From contig NC_050470.1 of the NCBI RefSeq assembly GCF_013373865.1, forward strand, positions 8,416,373-8,480,372: 64,000 bases of DNA, in the 5' to 3' direction. The notes under the pieces are model-generated. The model ran no database searches. It was not told the DNA's origin and saw nothing but the letters and a program-made list of their open reading frames with translations. A program made the translations under genes and the position numbers. The DNA comes from Monomorium pharaonis (Eukaryota > Arthropoda > Insecta > Hymenoptera > Formicidae). This document shows, one piece after another, positions 39,010 through 51,177 of this stretch; within the stretch, counting starts at the first letter, position 1; each line of letters starts with the position of its first letter.

Positions 39010-41880
39010 AATAAAGTAACGGCAAGTCTCTTACCGACTAATGCATTTCGCGACAAATTGCTTCAGTTTCTCGTAATCACGCAAATCGTCATTATCTCAA
39101 CTATTTCTGTTCAACAACTGGCTGCTACGTAGGTTGCGCGAAGCGAAGGTTTTCGATTTCAACAAATGTAACGCGGTGCGATAACACGCCGACGGAGAAT
39201 CGCGCGAGCTCAGCCTCGGAGCCTGTGCTCCGCGTCGTTACGTCGCGAGCGTAAAGTTAATTAAAGTAATCCTCAGTTAATCGGCATCGCCCGAAGCCCG
39301 AGGTCCGCGCGCTCTCGCGCGCTCATTATGTCGCCTTTATAAACGCGAATGCAGTATATGCGGGGGACGCCTGCCGCTCGCGGCGATTAAAATTTTAAAG
39401 TGGCGCGCACGCCATTTGCTCGGCGAAACGAGCCTGGCGAAAATATCGATCTGCCTCTTTTGACTTTTCCCTCGCGCTTCGGGCAAGAGAACGCGCGTCT
39501 ATTTGTTCGCTTGTTAACGTTAAATCTGGCTTTGTTATTCCACGGTAGACATTTAACAAAGCGTAACGTGGCACACATTTCCGGTAGATAACGGCATTAT
39601 CAAATCTAAATTCTTTTATACCTTTTGTGCCTTTATAATTTATTTAGAAAAGCTATAACGAAATCGGAGAATCGCTTCTCCATGACCAAACAAGTTTTGA
39701 TTTGATTACGATTTACGTGATGAAAAAAAGGTCGATTTAGACCTTGCGAACCGATTATTCGTTCGAAACGCTATAGATCTGCGTAATTTATCGAAATTTT
39801 TTTTTTATTTCATCTTTTTTTTACAGTTTATGCACTATCGCGCTTTGTATATTTTTCTATATGCTGCGTATCGAGTATATAAAGCACTATGTTGAGATCC
39901 AGGATGACACCCAAGCCTTGTATAACGAATTCGATGAAATATTGACGTTTCAATCCCTCGCGTTCCTTTAATCTTTTTTTCTATCGCAGTTCCGCTGATA
40001 AATCCATTTATCCGTCCGGAGCAGTCAGACATCCATTAAATCTCTCTCTCTTTTCCGTATCAAAGGACAAAGGACATTAGAAAAGGGATACGTTTATTAG
40101 GCTTTTTACGTGATAGTTGACAGATTTTTTGACGATAAGATTTCGGATCGGGATTGAAAAAAAAAAAAAAATTAGTATCGTGGAAGATTCTCTTGTATAA
40201 AGAAGAGCGACGGTTCCCTTCGTAAATGTACAGAAGCCGTTTTGATTAAATTCGCATTGGTATGAATTTTGCCCCAGTCGGGTTTCAGGCGAGTCACGTT
40301 CGATTTTGTGGCACACTGTGCCGCCGTAACGAGTGAGCCAGCCACACTTCGTATTATGCGGAATAAATCAGCGCCGATGCGGGATTATATAAGACATTAA
40401 TCTTTTTGAGACGCGCGATTTTTCACCCCTCTTTATTGATCTCCCGACAAGAGCAATGACTTTCGACGTTTCACGAGCCTGTAGACGGCTACACGTTTCG
40501 CGATGAAAAATTCATGAGGCGCTATGTAGTAACGCGTATGTAACACGCTTGCTGTACATAAGACACGGTCCGCGGTAATCCCTGATTCGTATCGACATTG
40601 TGTCACGCGAGTCATAATTGTTGCGCTCACTGAGGGTATTAAATTATTTATGGATACTCCTCCAGTGTCGTAAAATTATCAATTCTTTCTTTAAAAAGCA
40701 CAATTCACTCAGAATATTGAATATTTTAGTGGTATTATCTGTTGTTTCATAACCCGCATAACGGACGGACTGTTAGGTTCTTCTTACAAAGTTTCAAGGA
40801 TGCGAAAGTCAAAAGAGACAGAGAGAGAGAGAGAGAGAATTCTTGCGCAGTAGATTCAGCGTACATTCTTCGTGATGTACGTTCTTGTAAATTTTCGCAA
40901 ATTGCTCGGCGAGGGTTAATAAGTGCACAAGCTCTTCCTAATTAAGTACATCTTTTATAATAAAATTCCATATTTTTAAGCGTTCCCTTTATTACTCTTA
41001 AACAATCGCACATGTTCGTGCTGCTATTCCATCTATCATTCTATTTTTAACACTTTATGTAATGCGCTTTATTTAGCTCATTATTTAAAAATGAATCGAT
41101 AAATTAAAACGAATTGTTAATGAAACTTTGTGAGAAGCCGCTGACGCATGAAGCTTTTATCGAGAACATTTGCGATTCATAAAAAAAAACCTATGGTGCA
41201 TTGGTTCCTCTTTAACGGCGCCACGTAAAGATCGATTTATTTATCTACGAAGACGCATCCTAAATAAAAGCGCAAATATTTTCTCAACTGTACTACACTC
41301 CAAATGAAATAGAATCTGCCCGTATTATTTATGTTTTATTTACTGTTGTTTACTATTCTCTACAATGCGAAAATCACGCATGCTGATAATACGTGCATTA
41401 ATCGTGAGAAAAAATTGGACTTTGATAATGAAGATTTAATTAATACGAGTGTTGATTATTGTAAAGACTTTTATGTAAGTGAAGAAGCATGAAATTTTAA
41501 TTTTTAGAGCCGGCTCGCATCATCGAGCGAACTGTGGTTATAGCGCCATTGTAAGCCTTTCAGCAATGATATGATAACGCAACGATAAACTTCCACAAAC
41601 ATCTGATTTAACAGAATCACAGTTAATAGACTAGACTATAAATGTTACGATTAAACCCGCATAAGCTCGTACAGCTCGTGCTTTCTGTATAGCAGATTAA
41701 GTAGCAATCAATGGATATGAAGTGAATTAGCGAATGAATAGGTACAAATCAATTGTAAAATACGTAACAACGTGTGAACGTGCCAGTTTAATCGACCGAT
41801 TTAGCTCGTTTTAAACAACTTATCGTTTTGATGCTTTGAAAATTATTTTATAATGTACCTGAAAATTACTTGATAATCCT
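39010..41880. other. Noncoding stretch
   Basis: No gene is recognised. 39.1-39.6 kb is CpG-rich with a small hairpin (CTCGGAGCCTGTGCTCCG, near 39213). The rest is AT-rich. If the first exon at 43.6 kb is real, all of this is intron of the transporter. Confidence 0.45.
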
Positions 41881-42110
41881 TATAACATTTTGTAAATAAT
41901 CTTCGTCTAGATAACGTAAGAAGAATTAAAACATGCGATCTTGCTTCTGCTTATAATCAATTTTTCGAATGAGCCAAATCTTGCATTAAAGATCACTTTA
42001 TAATATTACTATTTAATAAAATAAACTTTTTAAAGCTTGTTTTTGTAATTTCGTAAAAAAATAATGCATCCAGATAATGCAAAAAACATGTGGTTTTGCT
42101 TTTGCTTATA

Positions 42111-42329
42111 CACTGAGAAAAAAAAACTAGATTCAAATAAATATTTCTTTGAATAGTGCTAATAACATATTTTATCGAAAATCAATAACATTTATTTAAA
42201 ACAAGTACTAGTTTTCTATAATTTAGAAAATATTACTTGTTTGAAATAAATATTGATTTTCTATAAAATATGTTATTAGCACTATTCAAAGAAATATTTA
42301 TTTGTATCTAGCAATTTTTTTTCTCAGTG
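42111..42329. mobile_element. MITE-like palindromic element, family B copy 1 (219 bp)
   Basis: The element starts CACTGAGAAAAAAAA and ends TTTTTTTTCTCAGTG, flanked by TA (42109-42110, 42330-42331). The arms of about 100 bp are nearly exact reverse complements (CAAATAAATATTTCTTTGAA and so on), so the whole element folds into one hairpin. The terminal CACTGAGA is shared with the element at 59067-59454. Confidence 0.82.
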
Positions 42330-42512
42330 TAGCTAACTTCTCTAATGAGCGACAAGTTAGCATTTTATGATAACTGATGTGTTTGTTAAGAAAACTTTTT
42401 CAAAACTTGCTCTCGCGATTTTATAAAAAGTAATATGTCCAGATGATGCAAGAAAACTATATAAGGGCCATAAGGGCCATATCACATAACACGATGTAAT
42501 AACTTTCGTCCT

Positions 42513-42608
42513 GAAGTAAGTCGATGTAAGTTATACGCCATACACGCCAAAGCTTGTGCATTACTTACATCTAAGACTTACTTCATCTTGAAGCACAAGC
42601 TTTGGCGT
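42513..42608. repeat. Nested inverted repeats
   Basis: ACGCCAAAGCTTGTGC (42544-42559) is the exact reverse complement of GCACAAGCTTTGGCGT (42593-42608). In addition GAAGTAAGTC-GATGTAAG (from 42513) pairs with CTTACATC-GACTTACTTC (to about 42584). The two pairings interleave, so they exclude each other. Confidence 0.65.
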
Positions 42609-43161
42609 GGAATGTTCTATGGCATGGAATTTACGTCGATTTATTTCCAGACATTACGCCATGCTATGTTGCTGTAGCGCTGTAACACGCGACTTTACTT
42701 TTGCTTATCGTTAATTTTTTGAATGATAAGCTTGCATTATTATCTCATAATGTTGATCACGATTTTATGTATATGTTTTGTTTAACAAGTTAAATCTTTC
42801 AAAGTTTGCTTTCGCAATTTTGTAAAACATAACGTAAACTTTGTGTAGAAAACTTTTGAAGTATTCTATCACACTTGACAATGTGATATGGTAGGAACGA
42901 AAACTGTGCGTCGTGGTAATTTCCTCTTTTTCCGCATTTTCCTCTGACGAGCTCTACTAACTTTGCTTTTGCGTTTTTCCCTGACTCGCTAATAGCGACA
43001 ATTATGTGGTTCTCGACGCACACGCTTATGCTTTAGATCCCGTATGGCGTGATAATTAATCAGAGCACACAGCGTGTCGCGAATGGAAGTCGTGTGCATA
43101 ATGTAATCTCTAATGAAAAATCATGCCGGGACTGAATTTTGGCTCTACATGAAATATATTA

Positions 43162-43178
43162 CATATGTATATGTGTGT
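43162..43178. repeat. (GT)n microsatellite
   Basis: Short TG tract in AT-rich noncoding DNA. Confidence 0.75.
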
Positions 43179-43561
43179 GTGTGTGTGTATAAATGGCCCG
43201 ATCAAAGCTACTATAATATACGTTATATGTATATACTAATAATCAACGAAATAAAAGGTAATAATTTTATGCGAAGCATTAATCGACATCACGCCGAAAT
43301 GATCAAGTTACGCAAGTAGATAAAATTACATTGTTGCTTGAACTGCATTGACATGATAGATACATTCCGTATGCTTATTTTGTGTGTGAAAAAATTGATG
43401 AAATTATCAAAATTTGTTGCATTATTTTTAAAACTTATTTGCGATGTGAAAAATTTTCGATTACGTTCAATTCCTTCTGAAAATTTATTCGCAACGCGAT
43501 GTTATCATATTCTAATTATTTTCACTTATTAGACTGGCTTAATAGACTGGCAAGGACTTAC

Positions 43562-43627
43562 CTTACGTAGAGAATGATTTCGCAATCCAAATGCACATCC
43601 ATCTTCACTTGTCCTCGCTGTTGTCAT
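43562..43627 (-). CDS. Candidate alternative first coding exon (distal), probably of the Tret1-like transporter
   Basis: The minus strand has an in-frame TAA five codons upstream, then an ATG at 43627 (context CACCTCC). 22 codons, starting MTTARTSEDG and ending NHSLRK, reach a strong donor (AAG then GTAAGTCC) in phase 0. The upstream DNA (43.64-44.07 kb) is GC-richer, as for a promoter. Phase 0 fits the transporter exon at 32948, and there is no other minus-strand acceptor exon known between here and the transporter. It could instead begin a separate gene. A second overlapping ATG in another frame (MDVHLDCEI) is less favoured. Confidence 0.42.
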
Positions 43628-43639
43628 GGAGGTGACAGC

Positions 43640-44100
43640 AACTTAGTCGCAATTTAATTGCCGTCCTTCACTTTATTCATCTAACTGAGAGAGAGTCTGG
43701 CTACGGAGGTGATGAAGAAACAGAGTGCGATGGAGCGAGTGGGAACGGAGTGCGGTGAACAGAAGGAAAAGAGCTTAACTTTACTTTGGAACTTGGGCGA
43801 GCTAGGCTATCCCGTGGGAAATCAATGTCTGACGGTTCAAAGAAGAAAGTCGAAGAGGACGGGGCAGTGATCGCGTGTATGCGTGACTCGATTTATGTGT
43901 GATGGTTAATTTGATAGCCAACTCGTGCCGGCTATCTCATCTCTCATCTCTGTTTCTTCCTCTTTGACTTCTTCCTGCGAAACTTTTTGTCCGCCGCGCC
44001 GCTTTGCCGATTAAACTTCATGACGGAGAGTTTGGGGAGGATGGGAAGGTGAAGGAGGGGGGGGGGCGCAGGGAATGCAATACGACGAAGAAACACTCTC
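43640..44100. promoter_or_regulatory. GC-richer promoter-like region
   Basis: Lies directly upstream of the candidate distal first exon on the minus strand. It includes GAGAGAGAG near 43687 and a G run near 44060. There is no recognisable gene. Confidence 0.25.
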
Positions 44101-44933
44101 GAGTAATTAAATAGGAGATCTGCATTTTACAAAGCAATAAGTTACAGGGATTCTTACACGAAACCAAAGCCCCAATTCGAGTCGTGGCATGCGTTTCTTG
44201 TTCTCCTATCGTACCTTTCCTTTCTTTCTTTTTTTTTTTTTTTATACAAATGTCAAAACGTAATCGAGCCTGAAGGCAGTGATTGCAAGATTAAAAAGCA
44301 CAATGTGTTGTCATCCTTTCCTATGTAGAAGATCGTTCTCGAGCTAATTCTGTATCAGAAAACATACGCGCGATATATGTATACGTGCTGTCAAAACAAA
44401 ACAAAAGTATGAATATCTAAAATTTAAATTCAATTTTAGCATCGGTATTAAGAACCGAAAATAAGTTTCAGTTTATCACTTCGCAGAGCCCCCTGCGAAA
44501 TTCTCATTTACACTTTTCTCACGAAAAGCCATGAAACATTTTGTTTACTTGTATCGAAAGTGTTATAATTTCGATTTTTTGTTTGTTCGATAGCACGGAT
44601 GCGCGCAATTCTCATCAACATTCACATTCGCATTTGTGAAAAAAAGTGGCTCGAATTCTCGTGGAAGACTGGAAAAGGACGACGTCATTATCGTCAACGA
44701 TTTTCCAAAAAAACGGATAATATTAATAGCACCGCGGACGCACGGCCAAACGAGGCGTGCAGATATTAGCCACGACATCGAGATTTTCAGGGAATTATAC
44801 ATAGTTAGCACCTAAAGAAGTTTATCATCGCTCGTAGAAAGTGGCCATGCAATTAATTATCGGCCATTATTTCGTAAGTTTGATTTCGTCAACCACTAGC
44901 TTCTGTGCTAGTTTAATTCGCCTCCGAAATGAC

Positions 44934-44939
44934 TTTATT
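44934..44939 (-). terminator. Candidate poly(A) signal for the class XVIII myosin
   Basis: TTTATT on the plus strand reads AATAAA on the minus strand, about 300 bases after the predicted stop at 45237. Confidence 0.35.
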
Positions 44940-45236
44940 CCCTACACAAAGAGAGAGAGAGAGAGAGAGAGAGAAAAGAAAGACCACTAACTCTCTCAGT
45001 AGCGTTATTCAAGTAGCACAAAATTGATATCTATCGTCACCGCCCTTCTGCGCCAGTCTTTCGTCTCTTCGAACTCTGATTTTAGTCTATCGCTTTCAGT
45101 CATATGTGAAATATCCGGCGGCTATAAGTTTCTACTCTCGGATACGCGGGAGTTCATCTACGATCTGATTCATTGATCCCGATTCAGTCGTGCCTTCGTC
45201 ATTTTGATCGGACTCGAGGTCCGATGATGGCTCGGA

Positions 45237-45243
45237 TCAATCA
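45237..45243 (-). CDS. Myosin XVIII, terminal coding exon (last two codons and stop)
   Basis: The acceptor CTTTTTTCAG precedes 45243. Joined to the AG left by the previous exon, it reads AGT GAT TGA, so the protein ends ...SENSDSD. The frame stays open for 34 acidic codons after this TGA (45236-45135). Confidence 0.55.
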
Positions 45244-48200
45244 CTGAAAAAAGATGTTTTTTTTTTATTTTATAATCAAATCGAGCAAAACGATTCTTTA
45301 ATAGACGGAACGTCAATATATTTAAAACACATTTGAAATTGTTAGTACTATATATATTGAATATATTACCTGTCACTATTTTCGCTGGTGGCTTCCTCGC
45401 TGCAGTCTAAGTCAAGCTCCCCTTGAATGGCGCTCTGTAAATCATCGATCCTCTGAAGCGCCAGTCTGAGGTCATCTCTGGCCACTTTGGTCTCAGCCTC
45501 CGCGGCCTCCAAAGATTTCTCTATGTCGCGACGAGCACGTAGGGCCTCCTGCTCTCGCGATATCGCCGCGCTAGCCTCGTCTCGCGCGTCGCGCAGAGAT
45601 CGTTGCAGTCGTCTGGCCGCGTCCTGGGCGGTCTGCTCTTTTGTTCTGAGTAAGGCTGATTCAGTTTGTAACTTTTCGACGCTTTCCTTCAACCGTGCTA
45701 TTTGCGTCTGTGAAAATAGAGCAAAGTATATTTAAAAAGAATTTTTTTTAAGATTTAATGCTTAATTGAAATTAAGAGGGATACAATAGGTTCTTGTACG
45801 GCTGCAATCAAAATAAATAATTTATAATTAATCGTGAAGAATTTCGACAATACCTCCAAACGCGCTCTCGTAGTTTGTTCCAGTTCGAGCTTGCTTTCGA
45901 GTTCCTTGGCACGGAACTCCAGACGTCTAGTGGCAAGGCTGTTTGCGGTTGGATCGCCGAGCTGCTCCACTGATTCTAATCGCTGCGTTAGTTCCGCCAG
46001 TTGGTCCTTCAGCGACGACTTCTCTGCCTCGAGTGCAGCGATTTGCACTTGTGCCTCTTGCAATTGGCCTTGCTCCGCGGACACTTGCTGTACTGCGGCT
46101 CGATATTTCTTTAAAACCTTTAATTGGAAAATACAGTCCACTTAAAATTATTTAATCTTTAACACAATTTTTATTTTATAAAAAAAATATATATGTAATT
46201 GCTACCAAATTGAAAGTTTGTGAAAACCATTGCGCACTTCGTAAGTGTCAGAAATTACACCCCGCGAAAATTAATCACAATGATGAATTATTTTATAATA
46301 TAATGAATATTAATTTGTTGTTTTTGAAAGTGAAGGATAAAATAATCTAACGTACCTCGGCAAGCTCCTCTTCGTTTTCTTCTAACTGCGACAGCAGCTC
46401 AGAGCGTTCGCGATTGGCCGCGTTGGCTCGCTCCTCTGCCTCGGAACGATGTCGCATAGCTTCTTCCAGAGTTGCTTGCGTTTCGTTTAGCTCCTGTTCC
46501 AATGCCTGTTTCGCTTTAATCGCAACCGCCCGAGCGCATTCCGCGTCTTCCAACTGATTTTTCAGTTGACGCAGCGCGGCTTTACCCGTCGAATCGCCCT
46601 TAGATCTCTCGAGCATTGTTTGCGCATCCCTGAGTAACGCTTTCGTTCTCTTCAAGTCCCTCTTCAACCTGTTTAATTAGATACACATGAATTTAGTTTT
46701 TTTAAATTTTTATCACAGCGAAAAAAAGAATTTTTGATAAAAAAATGATAGAGCGGAATGGAAAAGAAGACATTCAGAATCCTGGTGATCACCTTTGCAT
46801 GGTCTCAGCTTCCGCCGCGCGGTCAGCTCGATCTTGCTCCTCCAGAGCCACTAAGCGGCGCTCCAATTCGTGCTTTTCCCTTAAAAGAATCGTTCTCTCT
46901 TCGTGTTCGTTCTCCAGCTGCGACTCGAGAGCTTTAACTTTCTTGTGCGCGTTTCCGCGAACCTCCTCCAGCTCCTCGTCGCGTTGCTGCATTTCCTTGC
47001 GCATCTCTTTGCGCTGCTGCTCGATGCTCATCTCCAATCTGAGTTTCGCCTGCTCGAGCAACTGCACTTGGCCAGCCAGATCATCCAACTCTTCCTCCTG
47101 GTCCTTCGCGCGTTTCTCCAGCTCGTGCTTCGCTTTCTTCAATTGCGCAACTTCCTCCTCCGTTTTACCACCGAAGGTGAGTTCCTCCAATTCTTGCGTC
47201 AACGTACGAAGTCTTTCCTCCTTCAGCTCGATCTCTAATCTCGCGTCCTATTATAATAATACACTCGGATATATAATATTGTATTCAACTTTCTTAAGCT
47301 GAGAAAACGCGTGGAACGAGAAGTAAAATGTACTCACGCTCAGATTCTGTTCCACCGTGAATTTTTCCGCGATCGCAATCTCCTTTTCCCTCGCTAATCT
47401 TTCACGTTGTGCTTTCTCTTGTCTAAGGTCGTTCATCAAATTCTGAGTTTCCGAATCAAACCTAAATGTAATCATTAGCATAATAAATAAAAAGTGTTTA
47501 TTTTGTCATTGTGCACTAATTTTACGTGTCGTTAAAACTTGCACATGCAAATTTAATATTTTGTATATAAAAAAAATAGAGATATGAATACATACATATT
47601 TATAAAATTTAGAATTTTAATAATATTCTGTACAAAAGAAAAACGAAAATATTCTCGAATATTTACGATGCACAAATATCCCGTTGGGGGTAACAAATTA
47701 ATTTATATTTGAATGTAAATCAATGATAGAAAGTGTATTGGAGAATGAACTGACAGGGGCAGAGATTTCGGGAACAAATCCAATCTCGCTGTTGTAGCGA
47801 GATCGGGTTTAACCACCAGCGAGCGCGTGCTGCATTTAGATTAACAGGAAGCTATCTTCGCAAACGGTCAATCGTGATTTACAGGCGCACCGGACGCGTC
47901 GCCAAACGCTGGCAATGTGCATTGGGTGGCGTCACCGGCCTGGCGAAGTGCCAGAGACACTTGTTGCCGCGAGTGAAATGAGAATAGAGCGAGCTACCAT
48001 TCGATACCGACTCGCCGACCATTAGCCGTGGATTAAATGCGCGAGTGCGAGGTCTCGAAAGCATGACGGAGCGTGCAATTTGCGCATAGTCAATGTAATT
48101 TCGTTGATTTATTCGCGTTACTACGAGACTCACTTGCGCTGCTTCTTCTCGAGGAGGTTGTTCCTAGCGGTCTGTTCCTCCAACAGCAATCTTAGATCGT

Positions 48201-51086
48201 GCATCTCGCCGTTCAGTTTCTGAACTCGTCGCTTCCACTGGCCGACGACTTGCCGTTGCTCCTCCACTTCTTCGTAAGCATCGGCCAACTGCCCGGCGAA
48301 ACGAGAAGAGCAACGATGAAGACGATAATTCGTCGTGATAATAGGAATAAACTTGACGTACCTTTTTCTCTAACTGTTTCTTCAATCCGACCAACTGCTC
48401 CAGATCGTCCTCGTGCTGTTGTGCCATTTTTCTCTTTGTGAATTCGAGCTCCCGGATAGCGTGCTCGTACCGTTGCCTGTAAACGCCGCCGTCCTCGCCC
48501 TCCTCGCCATCGGAAGCGACCCCGTTCAAGTCGGCGGCCCTCGCGTACAGCAGTTCCATCTCCAGCCGTTCGGTCGTTTGCTGGAGACTCTTGTTAGCCT
48601 CAGTTACATCCTGCAACTCACGCTCGAGCCGCAGCCGCTCCGAGGTCTCGGCGTCGATCCTCTCCGCCGCCAGCGTCGACGTAGAATGCTCCTCCGCAAA
48701 GTCCGCGGTCATCTCGCTCAACTGAAACAGTAAGACCACACGTTGCGTAAGGAAATTGAATACGACACGTTATACGGGAACCACGGGATCAACATTACTT
48801 GCGCCTCGCATTGTCCTCTGCATCTGTTTTAGTTTGAGATATTTCTAAAGTTGATGTAAAGTAAATCGCATACTTTATTGCATGAAAATTATTTTTCACC
48901 TTCAAAGGTTTTCGATAAAAACAATCGAAACCATCTGTTTCGCGCAGCTGTATACGTTACGTTACCTCCTGCATGCCGTCCGAGGTGCGGTCCTCCGAAG
49001 CGCGAGACAAGGAGCGCCTCGAAGAACTCTTCGCTACGCTGTTCGATCTGCTGTAATATTGATAGCCGCGTATCATGATATTCGTAGCGCTCTGACTCCT
49101 TCCTATCACGCCGCGAGATTTATCTCGCGCATACGGCAAACTCATCGGCTCGTCGTCCATGTCGTCCTTGTGGCCGAGGCTCCGCCACTCGTCCATGATG
49201 TGATCGGTACGTTTCAAAAATTGCGAGATCTTCGACGAGAGATACGACGAGGCGGTGGACGAGTCTAAGTGGGACGCGGTAGGTCTGAAGGACTGCTTCA
49301 CCCTCTGCCGTTCGCAGCCCATTACGAAGTTGAGACTCGCGTCGAAGACGACCGGTGCTTGCTCCTTGATCAGAACATCATCTATCGACGGTGAACGCGT
49401 ACTCTCGCGGGGATACGTTCTCCGCGGCGGAGTCGAGAAGGTCGGCGACTCCAGCTGCCGGCTTCGCGAGGAGGAAACTGATGGTGATCTCATCCCGGTA
49501 GACAGGGATTTCGTGCGATAAGAAACGCTGGAGGAGATGCTGCACGGGGAAGGACTCCGCACGGTGTGACTCGCGCTAGCAGCAATGTGTCCTCTGCCGG
49601 ACGGTCTCCTCTGATGGTTAAAGTGCGGTGGTAAGGGTGGTCTTTTCGCCAGGCCCTTCGCGGAGCTGAGTAAATTATGGGATAGGCCATTGCTTATCGA
49701 ATCGTTTCTCTCAAGCGTTTCGTCGGAACTGGTGGTTGTCAAGGCGTTCAGATGCCGATTACTGTGAGAGGGTGGAGGAGTACCTGGGTACCTCGTCGGT
49801 ACGGAGGGCATCTTGAGCGAGTTGATGCAGGGATGTTAAAATCAAGATTATCGATTCGACGTGCGATTAATCCGATCATGGAAGCGAGAGATGGATTGGC
49901 TGAACTTTCCGAGTCCTGATGCCGTCGCGGTTGGCATTTCATCAGTCGGCTGGTTTCTTTCGCAGCTTCATTCGCGAAGCTGAACTCAACGGCCGAGATG
50001 CCGAAAACTCGTTACATTACTACGGCGAATTGCGTAACTCCGAGTGACGACGAGGATGTCCGTGTCGGCAAGGAGTCGCGATGCAACTGCCTCTTCCTGG
50101 GTCGGCCGATCCGTCGCCGGAGGCGTCCGGCAGTGGAGGCGGTCACCTCCGAGTTATTCTAAGGGGAGGACGGGCGAGAAGGAGAGGTCCAACGAGAGAG
50201 ATGAAGACGGAGAGAAACGTGCGAGACGGTGATTCTGGCTGTTCGCCAGGTTCCCCGTAAATTTCGTGAGAAAAATATCGAGAAAGAGAGGCATAGAACT
50301 AGCGTTTCGCTAGAAAATCTAGCAACTATCGCGCTGCATTTGTAAAAATAGAATGAATGGAAAGAAAAATTACCGCAACCTAGAACGGTTTGACTAGATT
50401 TCAGTGCGCTAATAAAAATTAGCACGCGAGATTTATTGTTGTTCATTAGTTACTGACTAATAAAGGATGGTGATTTTATATAATCATTTATTGTTAAGAA
50501 GGTACGAAGTAAATATTTTTTCGAGCAACCGTCTCTCTTTATGAAGACGCGTTGATCGCCAGGCGTTTTTTGTGTATCAGAATGGTAATGTAACGCATAG
50601 TCTAATGGTCGAGTCACGATAATAGTTGCGCACGCTCGACACGAGCCGTCTGGCATGCTTAACCCAATTGCGCGGCGTGCGTGCCGCGAATGCCTAATCG
50701 GGCAGTTTGAGCTTAATGTATCCTTCGAGAGTGCCTCTATTAAGTTCATCATGCGGTCACACGCGAAATCGTTGTGGTAGATAGCAGAACGGGGAGGGGG
50801 AGGTGCAATTTGCAGCACGGGTCCCGGTTCAAGTAACGGGCGTTCAAACTACTTTAAGGTTTTTTTCAACCGTCGCGAGAACAAAAGATATTGCGCAATT
50901 AAAATCGAATATCTACATTGGATAGTAATCTCGTCGCGTTGACTCACCTTCGCCTCCAGCTTGTCGTTGTCATGCTTCAAGTGATTGCGTTCCTGTTCCA
51001 GGCGTTCCACTTTTGCCCTGAGAAGCTCGAGCTCTTCCTATTGGAAATGGAAAAGAAAGGTGTTTGAGATCAATCGTACGGGGAAC

Positions 51087-51177
<91 letters not shown>

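Larger units (their letters stand above)
41930..42860. repeat. Diverged tandem repeat, about three units
   Basis: Similar blocks recur in the same order: a TTGCTTNTGCTTAT stretch (41948, 42094, 42704), an AATGAG/AATGAT block, a long AT part, then GATAATGCAAAAAACATG or GATGATGCAAGAAAACT or its relative (about 42073, 42442, 42835). The units are clearly related but diverged. The second unit is split by the MITE at 42111-42329. Confidence 0.55.

Noticed and set aside
46745..47302. Serine- and cysteine-rich plus-strand frame
   Set aside because: Antisense of the myosin coiled coil; the SSSCSS pattern is what glutamate- and lysine-rich codons give in reverse.
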